This document shows, piece after piece, positions 1 through 5,575 of a DNA stretch of 5,575 nucleotides (the first letter of the stretch is position 1; each line of letters starts with the position of its first letter). Position numbers and translations under genes: made by a program. Source of the DNA: Aquiluna sp. (GTDB lineage: Bacteria > Actinomycetota > Actinomycetes > Actinomycetales > Microbacteriaceae). Under the pieces are notes generated by a model. The model did not search any database and was not told the origin of the DNA. It was given only the letters and a program-made list of their open reading frames with translations. The DNA lies in NCBI GenBank assembly GCA_023260495.1, contig JALQVB010000062.1:1-5575 (forward strand), given 5' to 3'.

Positions 1-803
1 ACCTGAGTGCCACCGAGATGGCCAATCTTTATGACACCGAAGAGATAGTCCACGAAGACGCAAAGAACATGCCGGTGAACACCGGTCTGGTGGTCCACTC
101 GGAGCGTGGCAGCGCCCTTGGCCGAGTTACCGAGAGCAAGACCGTAAAGCTGGTTCGTGGCGATCGGGAGATATTCGGGGTGCATGGCCGCTCTGCTGAA
201 CAGCGCCTGGCGATTGATGCGCTACTCGACCCAGATATGGGCATCGTCTCCCTTGGCGGCCGGGCCGGAACCGGAAAGAGCGCCTTGGCACTCTGCGCCG
301 GTCTTGAAGCCGTTCTGGAGCGCAGGCAGCACCGGAAAATCATGGTCTTCCGCCCGCTCTACGCAGTAGGTGGCCAAGAGCTGGGTTACCTCCCTGGCAC
401 CGAAGGGGAGAAGATGAACCCTTGGGCTCAGGCCGTCTTCGACACTCTTGGTGCTCTGGTCTCCAAAGAGGTCATCGACGAGGTGGTGAATAGGGGAATC
501 CTTGAGGTGTTGCCACTTACCCACATCAGGGGTCGCTCGTTGCATGACTCCTTTGTGATTGTTGACGAGGCGCAGTCGCTGGAGCGAAATGTCCTTTTGA
601 CCATGCTCTCCAGAATTGGTCAAAAGTCACGAGTGGTGCTAACCCACGATGTTGCGCAGCGGGATAACCTCAGGGTTGGTAGGCACGACGGAATCGCCTC
701 GGTAGTAGAAACGCTGAAAGGCCAGCCGCTATTTAGCCACATCACGCTAACTCGCAGTGAAAGAAGCGAGATAGCAGCCCTGGTTACAGATCTGCTCGAC
801 TAA
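1..803 (+). CDS. PhoH2-type PhoH family ATPase, C-terminal part (5' truncated by window)
   Basis: The reading frame is open from base 3 and runs to TAA at 801-803, so the Met at 18 is internal and the true start lies upstream. Counting from that Met, residues 57-70 carry the GRSAEQ segment that precedes the PhoH ATPase fold, residues 81-88 are a Walker A (GRAGTGKS) and residues 179-186 a Walker B (FVIVDEAQ). HIRGRS (169-174) and THDVAQRDNLRVGRHDG (209-225) are hallmarks of actinobacterial PhoH2. In this family the ATPase is normally preceded by a PIN ribonuclease domain; mycobacterial PhoH2 has been reported as an ATP-driven RNA helicase/RNase. The PIN domain should lie just left of the window; that is an inference. 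The protein is expected to be cytosolic. It is followed after 50 bases by the prepilin peptidase gene. A single-domain PhoH is the alternative, but the long leader before the Walker A fits the linker of the fusion form. Confidence 0.92.
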   Translation, partial: LSATEMANLYDTEEIVHEDAKNMPVNTGLVVHSERGSALGRVTESKTVKLVRGDREIFGVHGRSAEQRLAIDALLDPDMGIVSLGGRAGTGKSALALCAGLEAVLERRQHRKIMVFRPLYAVGGQELGYLPGTEGEKMNPWAQAVFDTLGALVSKEVIDEVVNRGILEVLPLTHIRGRSLHDSFVIVDEAQSLERNVLLTMLSRIGQKSRVVLTHDVAQRDNLRVGRHDGIASVVETLKGQPLFSHITLTRSERSEIAALVTDLLD

Positions 804-840
804 CTGGGGATAACTGGATTCTGCCAACGGCTGGAACTAC

Positions 841-846
841 TAGCAT
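841..846 (+). promoter_or_regulatory. Candidate -10 element for a leaderless prepilin peptidase transcript
   Basis: TAGCAT matches the TAnnnT core of actinobacterial -10 boxes (4 of 6 to TATAAT). It ends 7 bases before the GTG start at 854, so transcription would begin at or next to the start codon. No Shine-Dalgarno motif is present upstream of the GTG, which fits a leaderless mRNA. I see no convincing -35 box, so this is tentative. Confidence 0.35.
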
Positions 847-853
847 CTGGCCG

Positions 854-1324
854 GTGAGCATCTGGACTTTCCTAGCCGCGGGCTACTACCTAGCAATATC
901 AGTGCCGCTTGTCCGCTGGGATTTCAAAGAGCACCGGCTGCCAAATAAATACACGATCAGCGCTTTGATTTTCTGCGCCACTCTGGTTGTACTCGACGCA
1001 TTTTCCTACCAGCGTCTCCAGCCCCTGATGTCTGGGGTCGCTGCTGCTGGCATCACATGGGGCGCAGGCTACCTAATGGCCAAGTTCGACCTAATCGGAA
1101 TGGGAGATATCAAGCTGCTAACCGGGCAGCACCTATGGCTTGCCTACCTCAACCCCTGGCTTATCCTGCTCAGTTTGACCCTCGGGTTTGTGACGGCATC
1201 CGCCTTTAGCGCGCTGCAGCTATTTCGAGGAAACTTGAACCTCAAGAGCAACATGGCTCTTGGCCCATTTCTGCTCGTTGGCTTCTTGCTAGCTGCTTTG
1301 GTCGTATTTACTGCGGAGGTCTAG
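854..1324 (+). CDS. Prepilin peptidase, A24 family (short form, TadV/CpaA-like)
   Basis: This 156-residue, strongly hydrophobic protein should be an inner-membrane aspartic protease that removes the leader from type IV/Tad prepilins or pseudopilins. Both catalytic aspartates are visible: Asp23 in WDFKEHRLPNK, matching the conserved D-x5-(I/L)P pattern, and Asp85 in the GMGDIK (82-87) GxGD motif. A late LGPF (136-139) matches the third conserved patch. About five hydrophobic segments lie near residues 2-20, 33-50, 60-76, 94-121 and 134-153. The N-terminal methyltransferase domain of full-length PilD is absent, as in TadV/CpaA-type enzymes. The GTG at 854 is the first plausible start; it lacks a Shine-Dalgarno motif and may be leaderless. 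The last 17 bases overlap the end of fumC on the other strand. No pilin, ATPase or other pilus gene is visible here, so its substrate is unknown. Confidence 0.87.
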   Translation: MSIWTFLAAGYYLAISVPLVRWDFKEHRLPNKYTISALIFCATLVVLDAFSYQRLQPLMSGVAAAGITWGAGYLMAKFDLIGMGDIKLLTGQHLWLAYLNPWLILLSLTLGFVTASAFSALQLFRGNLNLKSNMALGPFLLVGFLLAALVVFTAEV

Positions 1325-2696
1325 TCATAGGAAGCACATCCAGGGCCGCCTCGAGCTGCTCCATTGTTAGTTTCTCACCGTCCACATAACCCAGTTCAAT
1401 CGTCGCGTCCCGCACGGTCATGCCGTTTGCAACAGCATGCTTGGCGATCTTTGCTGCTGCCTCATAGCCAATGAATCGGTTCAGCGGCGTCACAATGGAG
1501 GGGCTGGATTCGGCCAGCGCCTTGGCGCGTTCTGCGTTGATCTCAAGTCCCGAAATCGTCTTGTCTGTTAGCACGCGCATGGAGTTTGCTAGCAGCCGAA
1601 TAGATTCCAACAGGGCATTGCCCATGACTGGGATTGCAACGTTGAGCTCAAAGTTTCCAGAGGCTCCGGCCCAGGTCACGGTGGCATCGTTTCCGACAAC
1701 GCGCGCGCAGACCATGAGCACTGCCTCAGGCACCACTGGATTCACCTTGCCGGGCATGATTGACGATCCCGGCTGCAAATCTGGAATGCTCACCTCGGCT
1801 AGCCCGGTATTTGGACCAGAACCCATCCAGCGCAAGTCATTATTGATCTTGGTCAGCGATACGGCCAAAACCTTTAGAACTCCGGAGGCTTCGACCAAAG
1901 CGTCACGGGCACCCTGGGCTTCAAAGTGGTCCCTTGCCTCGGTGATTGGGAGACCAGTCTCATCTGCCAGAATGCGGATTACCTCCTGCGGAAATCCCTT
2001 CGGGGTATTGATGCCGGTTCCTGTTGCCGTTCCGCCTTGAGGGACCTCTGCGACTCTTGGAAGGGCGGCGTTCACGCGCTCAATGGCATAGCGAATCTGG
2101 GCGGCGTAGCCGGCAAATTCTTGACCGAAGGTGACGGGGGTCGCGTCCATGAGGTGGGTGCGGCCAGGCTTCACATTCTCTTTCCACAGCTCGGCCTTCT
2201 CCTCAAGCGCCTTAGCCAAGTAGTCGAGCGCCGGTAGTAGGTCATTGACCAGGGCGTTAGTGACCGCAACGTGGACACTTGTTGGGAACACGTCGTTTGA
2301 CGACTGGCTCATGTTCACGTGGTCGTTGGGGTGTACATCGCTACCCAGCTTGGCGGTGGCGAGGGTTGCCAGCACTTCGTTCATGTTCATGTTGGAAGAG
2401 GTTCCGGATCCGGTTTGGAATACATCAACCGGGAAGTGTTCGATGTGGCTTCCGGAAATGACCTCGTCGGCCGCGGCAACAATGGACTGCGCCATCGCGG
2501 CGTCGAGAATACCCAGCTTCGAATTTGCCATCGCTGCCGCCTTCTTGATGCGAGCTAGGGCGACGATGTGCTCTTTTTCAAGAGGAGTACCACTGATTGG
2601 GAAGTTCTCCACAGCTCGCTGCGTCTGTGCTCGATAGAGCGCATCCTTTGGCACTCTGACCTCGCCCATGGTGTCGTGTTCGATGCGGTATTCCAT
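1308..2696 (-). CDS. fumC: Class II fumarate hydratase (fumarase C)
   Basis: This gene encodes the iron-independent fumarase that interconverts fumarate and L-malate in the TCA cycle, a cytosolic homotetramer. At 462 residues it is of normal length and looks intact. The family signature GSSIMPGKVN lies at 310-319. TGSGTSSNMN (95-104), HPNDHVNMSQSSND (122-135) and GRTHLMDATP (178-187) are the other substrate-site segments. His181, Ser311, Lys317 and Asn319 keep the spacing of E. coli FumC His188, Ser318, Lys324 and Asn326, numbers recalled from the literature. The ATG at 2694-2696 has an AGAGGA Shine-Dalgarno 7 bases upstream that overlaps the carbonic anhydrase stop codon; the gap between the genes is 11 bases, so fumC is probably the last gene of the xseA operon. 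Its 3' end overlaps the convergent prepilin peptidase. Aspartase and argininosuccinate lyase share the fold, but the overall sequence reads clearly as fumarase. Confidence 0.97.
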   Translation of the reverse strand: MEYRIEHDTMGEVRVPKDALYRAQTQRAVENFPISGTPLEKEHIVALARIKKAAAMANSKLGILDAAMAQSIVAAADEVISGSHIEHFPVDVFQTGSGTSSNMNMNEVLATLATAKLGSDVHPNDHVNMSQSSNDVFPTSVHVAVTNALVNDLLPALDYLAKALEEKAELWKENVKPGRTHLMDATPVTFGQEFAGYAAQIRYAIERVNAALPRVAEVPQGGTATGTGINTPKGFPQEVIRILADETGLPITEARDHFEAQGARDALVEASGVLKVLAVSLTKINNDLRWMGSGPNTGLAEVSIPDLQPGSSIMPGKVNPVVPEAVLMVCARVVGNDATVTWAGASGNFELNVAIPVMGNALLESIRLLANSMRVLTDKTISGLEINAERAKALAESSPSIVTPLNRFIGYEAAAKIAKHAVANGMTVRDATIELGYVDGEKLTMEQLEAALDVLPMTRPPQ

Positions 2697-2707
2697 ATTT
2701 TGTTCCT

Positions 2708-3328
2708 CTAGTTGATGTTTCCATGGGTCGAGATGATCTCGACCTTGCCTTCTGAAAGCCGGTAGTGTGCGCCAACAACGGCCAGGGTTCCAGCCGCAAC
2801 ACGCTCAGAGATATAGGACGAGGTCGACAGCAGGTCTGCAATGGTGTCGCCGACGTGGGCCTTCGTGATCTCGTCATGGTCTGTGATGCCATTTTGGTAG
2901 GACTTGGCCACCGTTGGGGCAAGTCGATCAACAAGGTGGTGGACGAATTCGCTAGCCGGTGGGAAGTTGTGGTTGTGGGCATCAATCGCTGCTTTGGTAG
3001 CACCACAGCTGTCATGACCGAGCACCAAGATAAGCGGCACGCCTAGGTAGTCAGCCGCGAATTCCAGCGAACCGATGATGGTGTTGGCAATGATTTGCCC
3101 AGCGTTGCGAACCACGAAGAGATCGCCCAGTCCCACGTCAAAAATCATTTCCGCGCTTAGCCTGGAGTCCGCGCATCCGAACAGTGCAGCGAAGGGGCGC
3201 TGCGACTCGGCCAACGAGCGGCGCAGATCGGCATCCTGACGCGGGTGGGCAGGCTCGCCTGATACAAAGTTTGAGTTTCCCACCAGCAGGGCATCCAATG
3301 CCTGCTTCGCGGTCTCAGGACGACCCAT
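2708..3328 (-). CDS. Beta-class carbonic anhydrase
   Basis: The 206-residue product should be a zinc enzyme interconverting CO2 and bicarbonate. CADSR at 52-56 supplies the first zinc Cys52 and the Asp54/Arg56 catalytic dyad; HDSC at 105-108 supplies zinc ligands His105 and Cys108. GDLFVVRNAGQ (68-78) and the SLEFAADYLGVPLILVLGH stretch (87-105) are classic beta-carbonic anhydrase core. No signal peptide is seen, so it should act in the cytosol. Its ATG follows directly on the TAA stop of the DUF4245 gene (TAAATG, no gap), with AGGG 6 bases before the start as a modest ribosome site; translation is probably coupled. It ends 11 bases before fumC. A plausible job is supplying bicarbonate for carboxylating enzymes that refill the TCA cycle, which would fit the fumC partner, but that is inference. 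In related actinobacteria the glpX gene often stands near this position. Confidence 0.95.
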   Translation of the reverse strand: MGRPETAKQALDALLVGNSNFVSGEPAHPRQDADLRRSLAESQRPFAALFGCADSRLSAEMIFDVGLGDLFVVRNAGQIIANTIIGSLEFAADYLGVPLILVLGHDSCGATKAAIDAHNHNFPPASEFVHHLVDRLAPTVAKSYQNGITDHDEITKAHVGDTIADLLSTSSYISERVAAGTLAVVGAHYRLSEGKVEIISTHGNIN

Positions 3329-3886
3329 TTATTGCCCTAACTCAATTGCGATTTCTTCTGCCAGGCTTACAAAGTCTGCCTGGGCTGCCGTCCCATAGAT
3401 TACAACTGCCGAGTTACCAAAACGGTGAAGCATGGCGTATTCCTTGGTTCCCGGGGGAGTGCTGGGGCTCAGCGTTGGCCAGACCTCCCACGTCTTTCCG
3501 GCAATCTCAACTTCCGTTTCTAGCCAGTTTCCCTGCAGCGTGAGCGCTTCCCAAGAGGGGTTAGCCTCAAAAGCCTGCGAAAGTCCTATGTACTGATTGT
3601 CTGGTGTTACAAATCCGACGTACCAGGTGTCGACACCAAAGCTGGACTCTAGCCTGGCCGCGTTTGACCACCAATCGGAGGGGATCGCTGGAGCTATCAG
3701 TTGCTGTGACACAGCTGGCTGTGCCTCCTGGGCAATTTGCTGGTAGTCAACCTGCTGAATACGGTTGGAATCATCTCGGGGTACCCCAAGCACAATTAAC
3801 AGAACAACCCCAAGGGTTGCCAGCATCGAGAGAATCAGATTCCTGACGGTTTGATTCGCCCTTCGCTGGGCAGCGGATTCACTCAT
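3329..3886 (-). CDS. DUF4245 domain membrane-anchored protein of unknown function
   Basis: The 185-residue protein starts with a short charged cytoplasmic tail (1-15), then one hydrophobic helix (about 16-36, rich in Leu, Val and Ile), then a soluble domain that should face outside the membrane. There is no lipobox cysteine, so the helix is more likely an anchor than a cleaved signal. The soluble part has the DUF4245 pattern: an IPSDWWSNAARLE block (69-80), TWYVGFVTPDNQYIGLSQA (87-105), a GKTWEVW strand (130-136) and a final segment with VVIYGTA (161-167). The family is known mainly from Actinobacteria and has no assigned biochemical role that I know of. Its ATG overlaps the xseB stop in an ATGA arrangement and its own stop abuts the carbonic anhydrase start. 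Only a weak GGAA lies 11 bases upstream of the ATG, so translation probably depends on coupling to xseB. Confidence 0.87.
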   Translation of the reverse strand: MSESAAQRRANQTVRNLILSMLATLGVVLLIVLGVPRDDSNRIQQVDYQQIAQEAQPAVSQQLIAPAIPSDWWSNAARLESSFGVDTWYVGFVTPDNQYIGLSQAFEANPSWEALTLQGNWLETEVEIAGKTWEVWPTLSPSTPPGTKEYAMLHRFGNSAVVIYGTAAQADFVSLAEEIAIELGQ

Positions 3887-4092
3887 TTAGCGGTGCGTTC
3901 CTGCTGGGCCTGCTCGAGCTTCTTGCGAGCACCCGAGAGGAACTCCTCACACAGCTTGGCTAGAGCCTCACCGCGCTCCCACAGCGCCATGGAAGCCTCC
4001 AGTGAAACGTTCTGCTGCTCCAGTTCGGTCACGACCTTCTGGAGCTCGTCCCTTGCTTCTTCGTAGCTAAGTTTTGCGATTTCCTTGCTCAT
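3883..4092 (-). CDS. xseB: Exodeoxyribonuclease VII small subunit
   Basis: XseB is the small coiled-coil subunit that binds XseA in several copies to form exonuclease VII, a single-strand-specific, metal-independent nuclease. The 69-residue product shows the family pattern: LSYEEARDELQKVVTELE near the start, LEASMALWERGEALAKLCEEFL in the middle and a charged tail, in keeping with two antiparallel helices. Two ATGs stand side by side (4095-4093 and 4092-4090). An AAGGAG Shine-Dalgarno lies 5 bases before the second but only 2 before the first, so I chose the second; the first would add one Met. The xseA stop overlaps either start (ATGATGA region), so the subunits are translationally coupled, and the strong ribosome site would favour the excess of XseB that the complex needs. 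The 3' end overlaps the DUF4245 start by 4 bases. Confidence 0.95.
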   Translation of the reverse strand: MSKEIAKLSYEEARDELQKVVTELEQQNVSLEASMALWERGEALAKLCEEFLSGARKKLEQAQQERTAK

Positions 4093-5327
4093 CATTTCTC
4101 CTTAACACCTTCCACCGCAGCCGAAATTTCCGCAGTTGCCGTTTGAATCAGAATCTTTTGGCCAACTTTGGCCCGCACCAGCGGCTTACCTTCAGTGTCG
4201 CTAACAAGCGCATAGCCACGCTCCAAGGTTTTCCGAGGAGATAGCGAACCCAGCTGTCCTGCAAGTCTGGCGAGTTCAGCCTCGCCCTTGCCAACCCTAA
4301 AATCGAGGATCTCAAGCAGCCGACGCTTCTGTGTTTGCAGCTGCTCCAGCTGATTATCGACAAAGCCAAATGGACTCGCCAGCACGGGTCGGCTGCGAAC
4401 GGCCGTGAGCAGCTGACTTTGGCTATCGAGATATCCCAAGATGCGACGTTGAATACGCTCGAGCAGCTGCGAAAGGTTTCGGCGCTCATCGACCACATCC
4501 GGCACAACTCGCTTGGCGGCATCGGTGGGGGTAGAAGCTCGTAGGTCGGCCACCATGTCCAGCAGTGGCTGGTCATTCTCGTGTCCAATTGCGGAGACGA
4601 CCGGCTTCGTAAGGGATGCAGCGGCTCTTACTAGTCGCTCATCGGAGAACGGCAGCAAGTCCTGGAAGCTACCGCCACCCCGAGCCACGATGATTACGTC
4701 CACATCAGGCATCTGGTCAAGCTGCTGAAGGGCCATGACGATTTCCGGCACTGCCTTATCCCCTTGAACCAAGGTGTTGATGATTTCAAACTTCACCTCT
4801 GGCCAGCGCAGCTTGGCGTTTTGCAACACATCTTTCTCGGCATCGGAGCCCGCCCCTGTGATTAGTCCGATTTTTCCTGGCAAGAAAGGGAGCTTCTTCT
4901 TGCGCTCTGCCGCGGTGAGACCTTCGGCGATCAGTTGCTGGCGCAACTTCTCGATTCGCTCCAAAAGCTCTCCGAGGCCAACCTTGTGCATCTTCAGCAC
5001 GCGCATCGTAATTTTGCCGTTTTTGGCCCAGAACTGAGGCTGCAGAAGTGCAACAACCCGATCGCCCTGGCTGAGCCCAACTTCGATCTCCGCCCCAGAG
5101 GCATCAAAAGCGTGAATCTCAACTGAATTTTCAACACTGAGGTCTCTGATGGAGCCAAAAATATTGCTGCCGCGCAGCTGAATTTGCTGCAGTTCGCCCT
5201 CGACCCAAACCCTGCCTAGCTTTTCAATCCAGTCCTTGAGGCTCTTGGATAGTTGTGACACCTGCCAGGGGGAATGTTCACTGCTAACTTTTGATTCAAC
5301 TACTTGATCCGCTTGGTCTTGCAACAT
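4092..5327 (-). CDS. xseA: Exodeoxyribonuclease VII large subunit
   Basis: XseA is the catalytic subunit of exonuclease VII, which cuts single-stranded DNA into oligonucleotides during mismatch repair and recombination. The 411-residue product has an N-terminal OB-fold (about 20-115, beginning WQVSQLSKSLKDW), the nuclease domain (about 140-275), a long charged helical region (280-360) that binds XseB, and the conserved C-terminal SPRKTLERGYAL (363-374). Likely catalytic residues Asp166, Arg216 (RGGGSFQDL), His249 and Asp252 (GHEND) keep exactly the spacing of E. coli Asp155, Arg205, His238 and Asp241, as recalled. The frame stays open upstream to about 5534, but that part is antisense to ispH and has no family similarity, so I start at the ATG 5325-5327. 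A GGGAGG lies only 1 base before this ATG and 4 bases before the following TTG codon; the TTG, or GTG at codon 23, are possible alternatives. It heads the minus-strand operon. Confidence 0.94.
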   Translation of the reverse strand: MLQDQADQVVESKVSSEHSPWQVSQLSKSLKDWIEKLGRVWVEGELQQIQLRGSNIFGSIRDLSVENSVEIHAFDASGAEIEVGLSQGDRVVALLQPQFWAKNGKITMRVLKMHKVGLGELLERIEKLRQQLIAEGLTAAERKKKLPFLPGKIGLITGAGSDAEKDVLQNAKLRWPEVKFEIINTLVQGDKAVPEIVMALQQLDQMPDVDVIIVARGGGSFQDLLPFSDERLVRAAASLTKPVVSAIGHENDQPLLDMVADLRASTPTDAAKRVVPDVVDERRNLSQLLERIQRRILGYLDSQSQLLTAVRSRPVLASPFGFVDNQLEQLQTQKRRLLEILDFRVGKGEAELARLAGQLGSLSPRKTLERGYALVSDTEGKPLVRAKVGQKILIQTATAEISAAVEGVKEK

Positions 5328-5339
5328 GCCTCCCGAGGC
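5328..5339. repeat. Short inverted repeat in the xseA/ispH divergent region
   Basis: GCCTC and GAGGC flank a CC centre, giving a 12-base near-perfect palindrome directly before the xseA start. On the minus strand it contains the GGGAGG that serves as putative xseA ribosome site; on the plus strand it lies upstream of the candidate ispH -10 box. It could be a regulator site or chance in GC-rich DNA. The two-base centre is too small for a good RNA hairpin. Confidence 0.3.
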
Positions 5340-5345
5340 GGTTCG

Positions 5346-5351
5346 TAGAAT
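5346..5351 (+). promoter_or_regulatory. ispH: Candidate -10 element for a leaderless ispH transcript
   Basis: TAGAAT matches TATAAT at 5 of 6 positions and ends 6 bases before the GTG start at 5358, which places the expected transcription start on or beside the G of GTG. No proper Shine-Dalgarno precedes the GTG, as expected for a leaderless mRNA, a common arrangement in actinobacteria. There is no clear -35 at 16-18 bases; TTGCAA at 5319-5324 is 21 bases away, which is too far to rely on. Confidence 0.5.
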
Positions 5352-5357
5352 TGGACG

Positions 5358-5575
5358 GTGACTGAAATCAACAATAACCAACCTGCCGACATTAATTCGG
5401 GCAAGAAGGTGCTTCTTGCGGCCCCGCGAGGCTATTGCGCTGGGGTGGACAGGGCAGTGATTGCCGTTGAGAAGGCACTGGACCACTATGGCGCGCCGGT
5501 ATACGTGCGCAAGCAGATTGTGCACAACAAGCACGTGGTTCGCTCCTTGGAAAAGCGCGGAGCAGTATTCGTTGA
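5358..5575 (+). CDS. ispH: 4-hydroxy-3-methylbut-2-enyl diphosphate reductase, N-terminal part (3' truncated by window)
   Basis: IspH (LytB) is the cytosolic [4Fe-4S] enzyme that makes isopentenyl and dimethylallyl diphosphate from HMBPP in the last step of the MEP pathway. Only the first 72 codons are present. PRGYCAGVDRAV (23-34) carries Cys27, the first cluster ligand, and QIVHNKHVV (53-61) carries His56, a substrate-binding residue; their spacing matches E. coli Cys12 and His41, as recalled, with about 15 extra residues at the N-terminus. The GTG at 5358-5360 is the first start after an in-frame TAG at 5346-5348, and the next GTG (5409) would cut into the conserved KVLLAAPRG strand. The gene diverges from xseA with a 30-base gap. 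The frame is intact to the window edge. Confidence 0.95.
   Translation, partial: MTEINNNQPADINSGKKVLLAAPRGYCAGVDRAVIAVEKALDHYGAPVYVRKQIVHNKHVVRSLEKRGAVFV

Noticed and set aside
222..623. Minus-strand open frames opposite phoH2
   Set aside because: They overlap the Walker A to Walker B region of an unambiguous PhoH2 ATPase and show no domain of their own.
801..817. Direct repeat of TAACTGG with 10-base spacing at the phoH2 end
   Set aside because: Two copies of seven bases, one containing the stop codon, are easily explained by chance; no further copies are near.
819..836. Possible hairpin terminator after phoH2 (TTCTGCCAACGGCTGGAA)
   Set aside because: The stem is about six pairs with a mismatch and bulge, and no T-run follows, so it does not support an intrinsic terminator.
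1471..2637. Long open frames on the plus strand opposite fumC
   Set aside because: fumC is clearly coding on the minus strand; the plus-strand frames have low-complexity Ser/Thr-rich products, no recognisable domains and no ribosome sites, as expected for antisense frames in GC-rich DNA.
4148..4588. Alternative minus-strand frame of 146 codons inside xseA
   Set aside because: It lies within the XseA catalytic and helical regions, where the xseA frame carries all the conserved motifs; its product has no recognisable features.
5328..5534. N-terminal extension of xseA by about 69 codons
   Set aside because: The frame is open, but it runs antisense through the well-conserved ispH start and its translation (cysteine- and histidine-rich, no OB-fold similarity) does not resemble XseA proteins.
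1..5575. Mobile elements, CRISPR arrays, tRNA/rRNA genes or a phage or defence system
   Set aside because: Nearly every base is accounted for by conserved household genes; no transposase, integrase, terminal repeats, spaced repeats or structured RNA genes were seen.

Overview
The window looks like a stretch of an actinobacterial chromosome, most likely from the Microbacteriaceae and possibly a small-genome freshwater (Luna-type) member. This rests on the actinobacteria-specific DUF4245 protein, actinobacterial-style FumC and PhoH2 sequences, moderate-to-high GC by eye, very tight gene packing, and two genes that look leaderless (a -10 hexamer 6-7 nt before a GTG start). The lineage is an inference from sequence character and gene order, not from a marker gene. 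Coding density is nearly complete: the only intergenic gaps are about 50, 11 and 30 bases, and there is no gene-free stretch over 300 bases.

Left side, plus strand: the C-terminal ATPase part of a PhoH2-type protein (1-803, 5' end outside the window), then a short prepilin peptidase of the A24 aspartic protease family (854-1324) with both catalytic aspartates. Centre and right, minus strand: a five-gene cluster read from right to left, xseA (exonuclease VII large subunit) - xseB (small subunit) - DUF4245 membrane-anchored protein - beta-carbonic anhydrase - fumC (class II fumarase). Its genes overlap by a few bases, abut exactly or are 11 bases apart, so they are probably one transcript with translational coupling. 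Far right, plus strand: the first 72 codons of ispH (last step of the MEP isoprenoid pathway), divergent from xseA across 30 bases.

The order phoH2 ... fumC ... DUF4245 - xseB - xseA - ispH is an old actinobacterial neighbourhood; from memory, the same backbone (phoH2, fum, glpX, xseB, xseA, lytB2) occurs in Mycobacterium tuberculosis. Two local differences stand out: the place usually held by glpX (class II fructose-1,6-bisphosphatase) holds a beta-carbonic anhydrase, and a lone prepilin peptidase sits between phoH2 and fumC. The prepilin peptidase and fumC converge and overlap by 17 bases, leaving no room for a terminator.

The genes are mostly housekeeping: DNA repair (ExoVII), central carbon metabolism (fumarase, with bicarbonate supply from carbonic anhydrase), isoprenoid synthesis, RNA metabolism (PhoH2) and pilus or secretion maturation. 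I found no mobile element, CRISPR array, RNA gene or clearly new biological system. The most useful leads are the gene-order change, the poorly understood DUF4245 protein, the convergent overlap and the compact divergent xseA/ispH control region.
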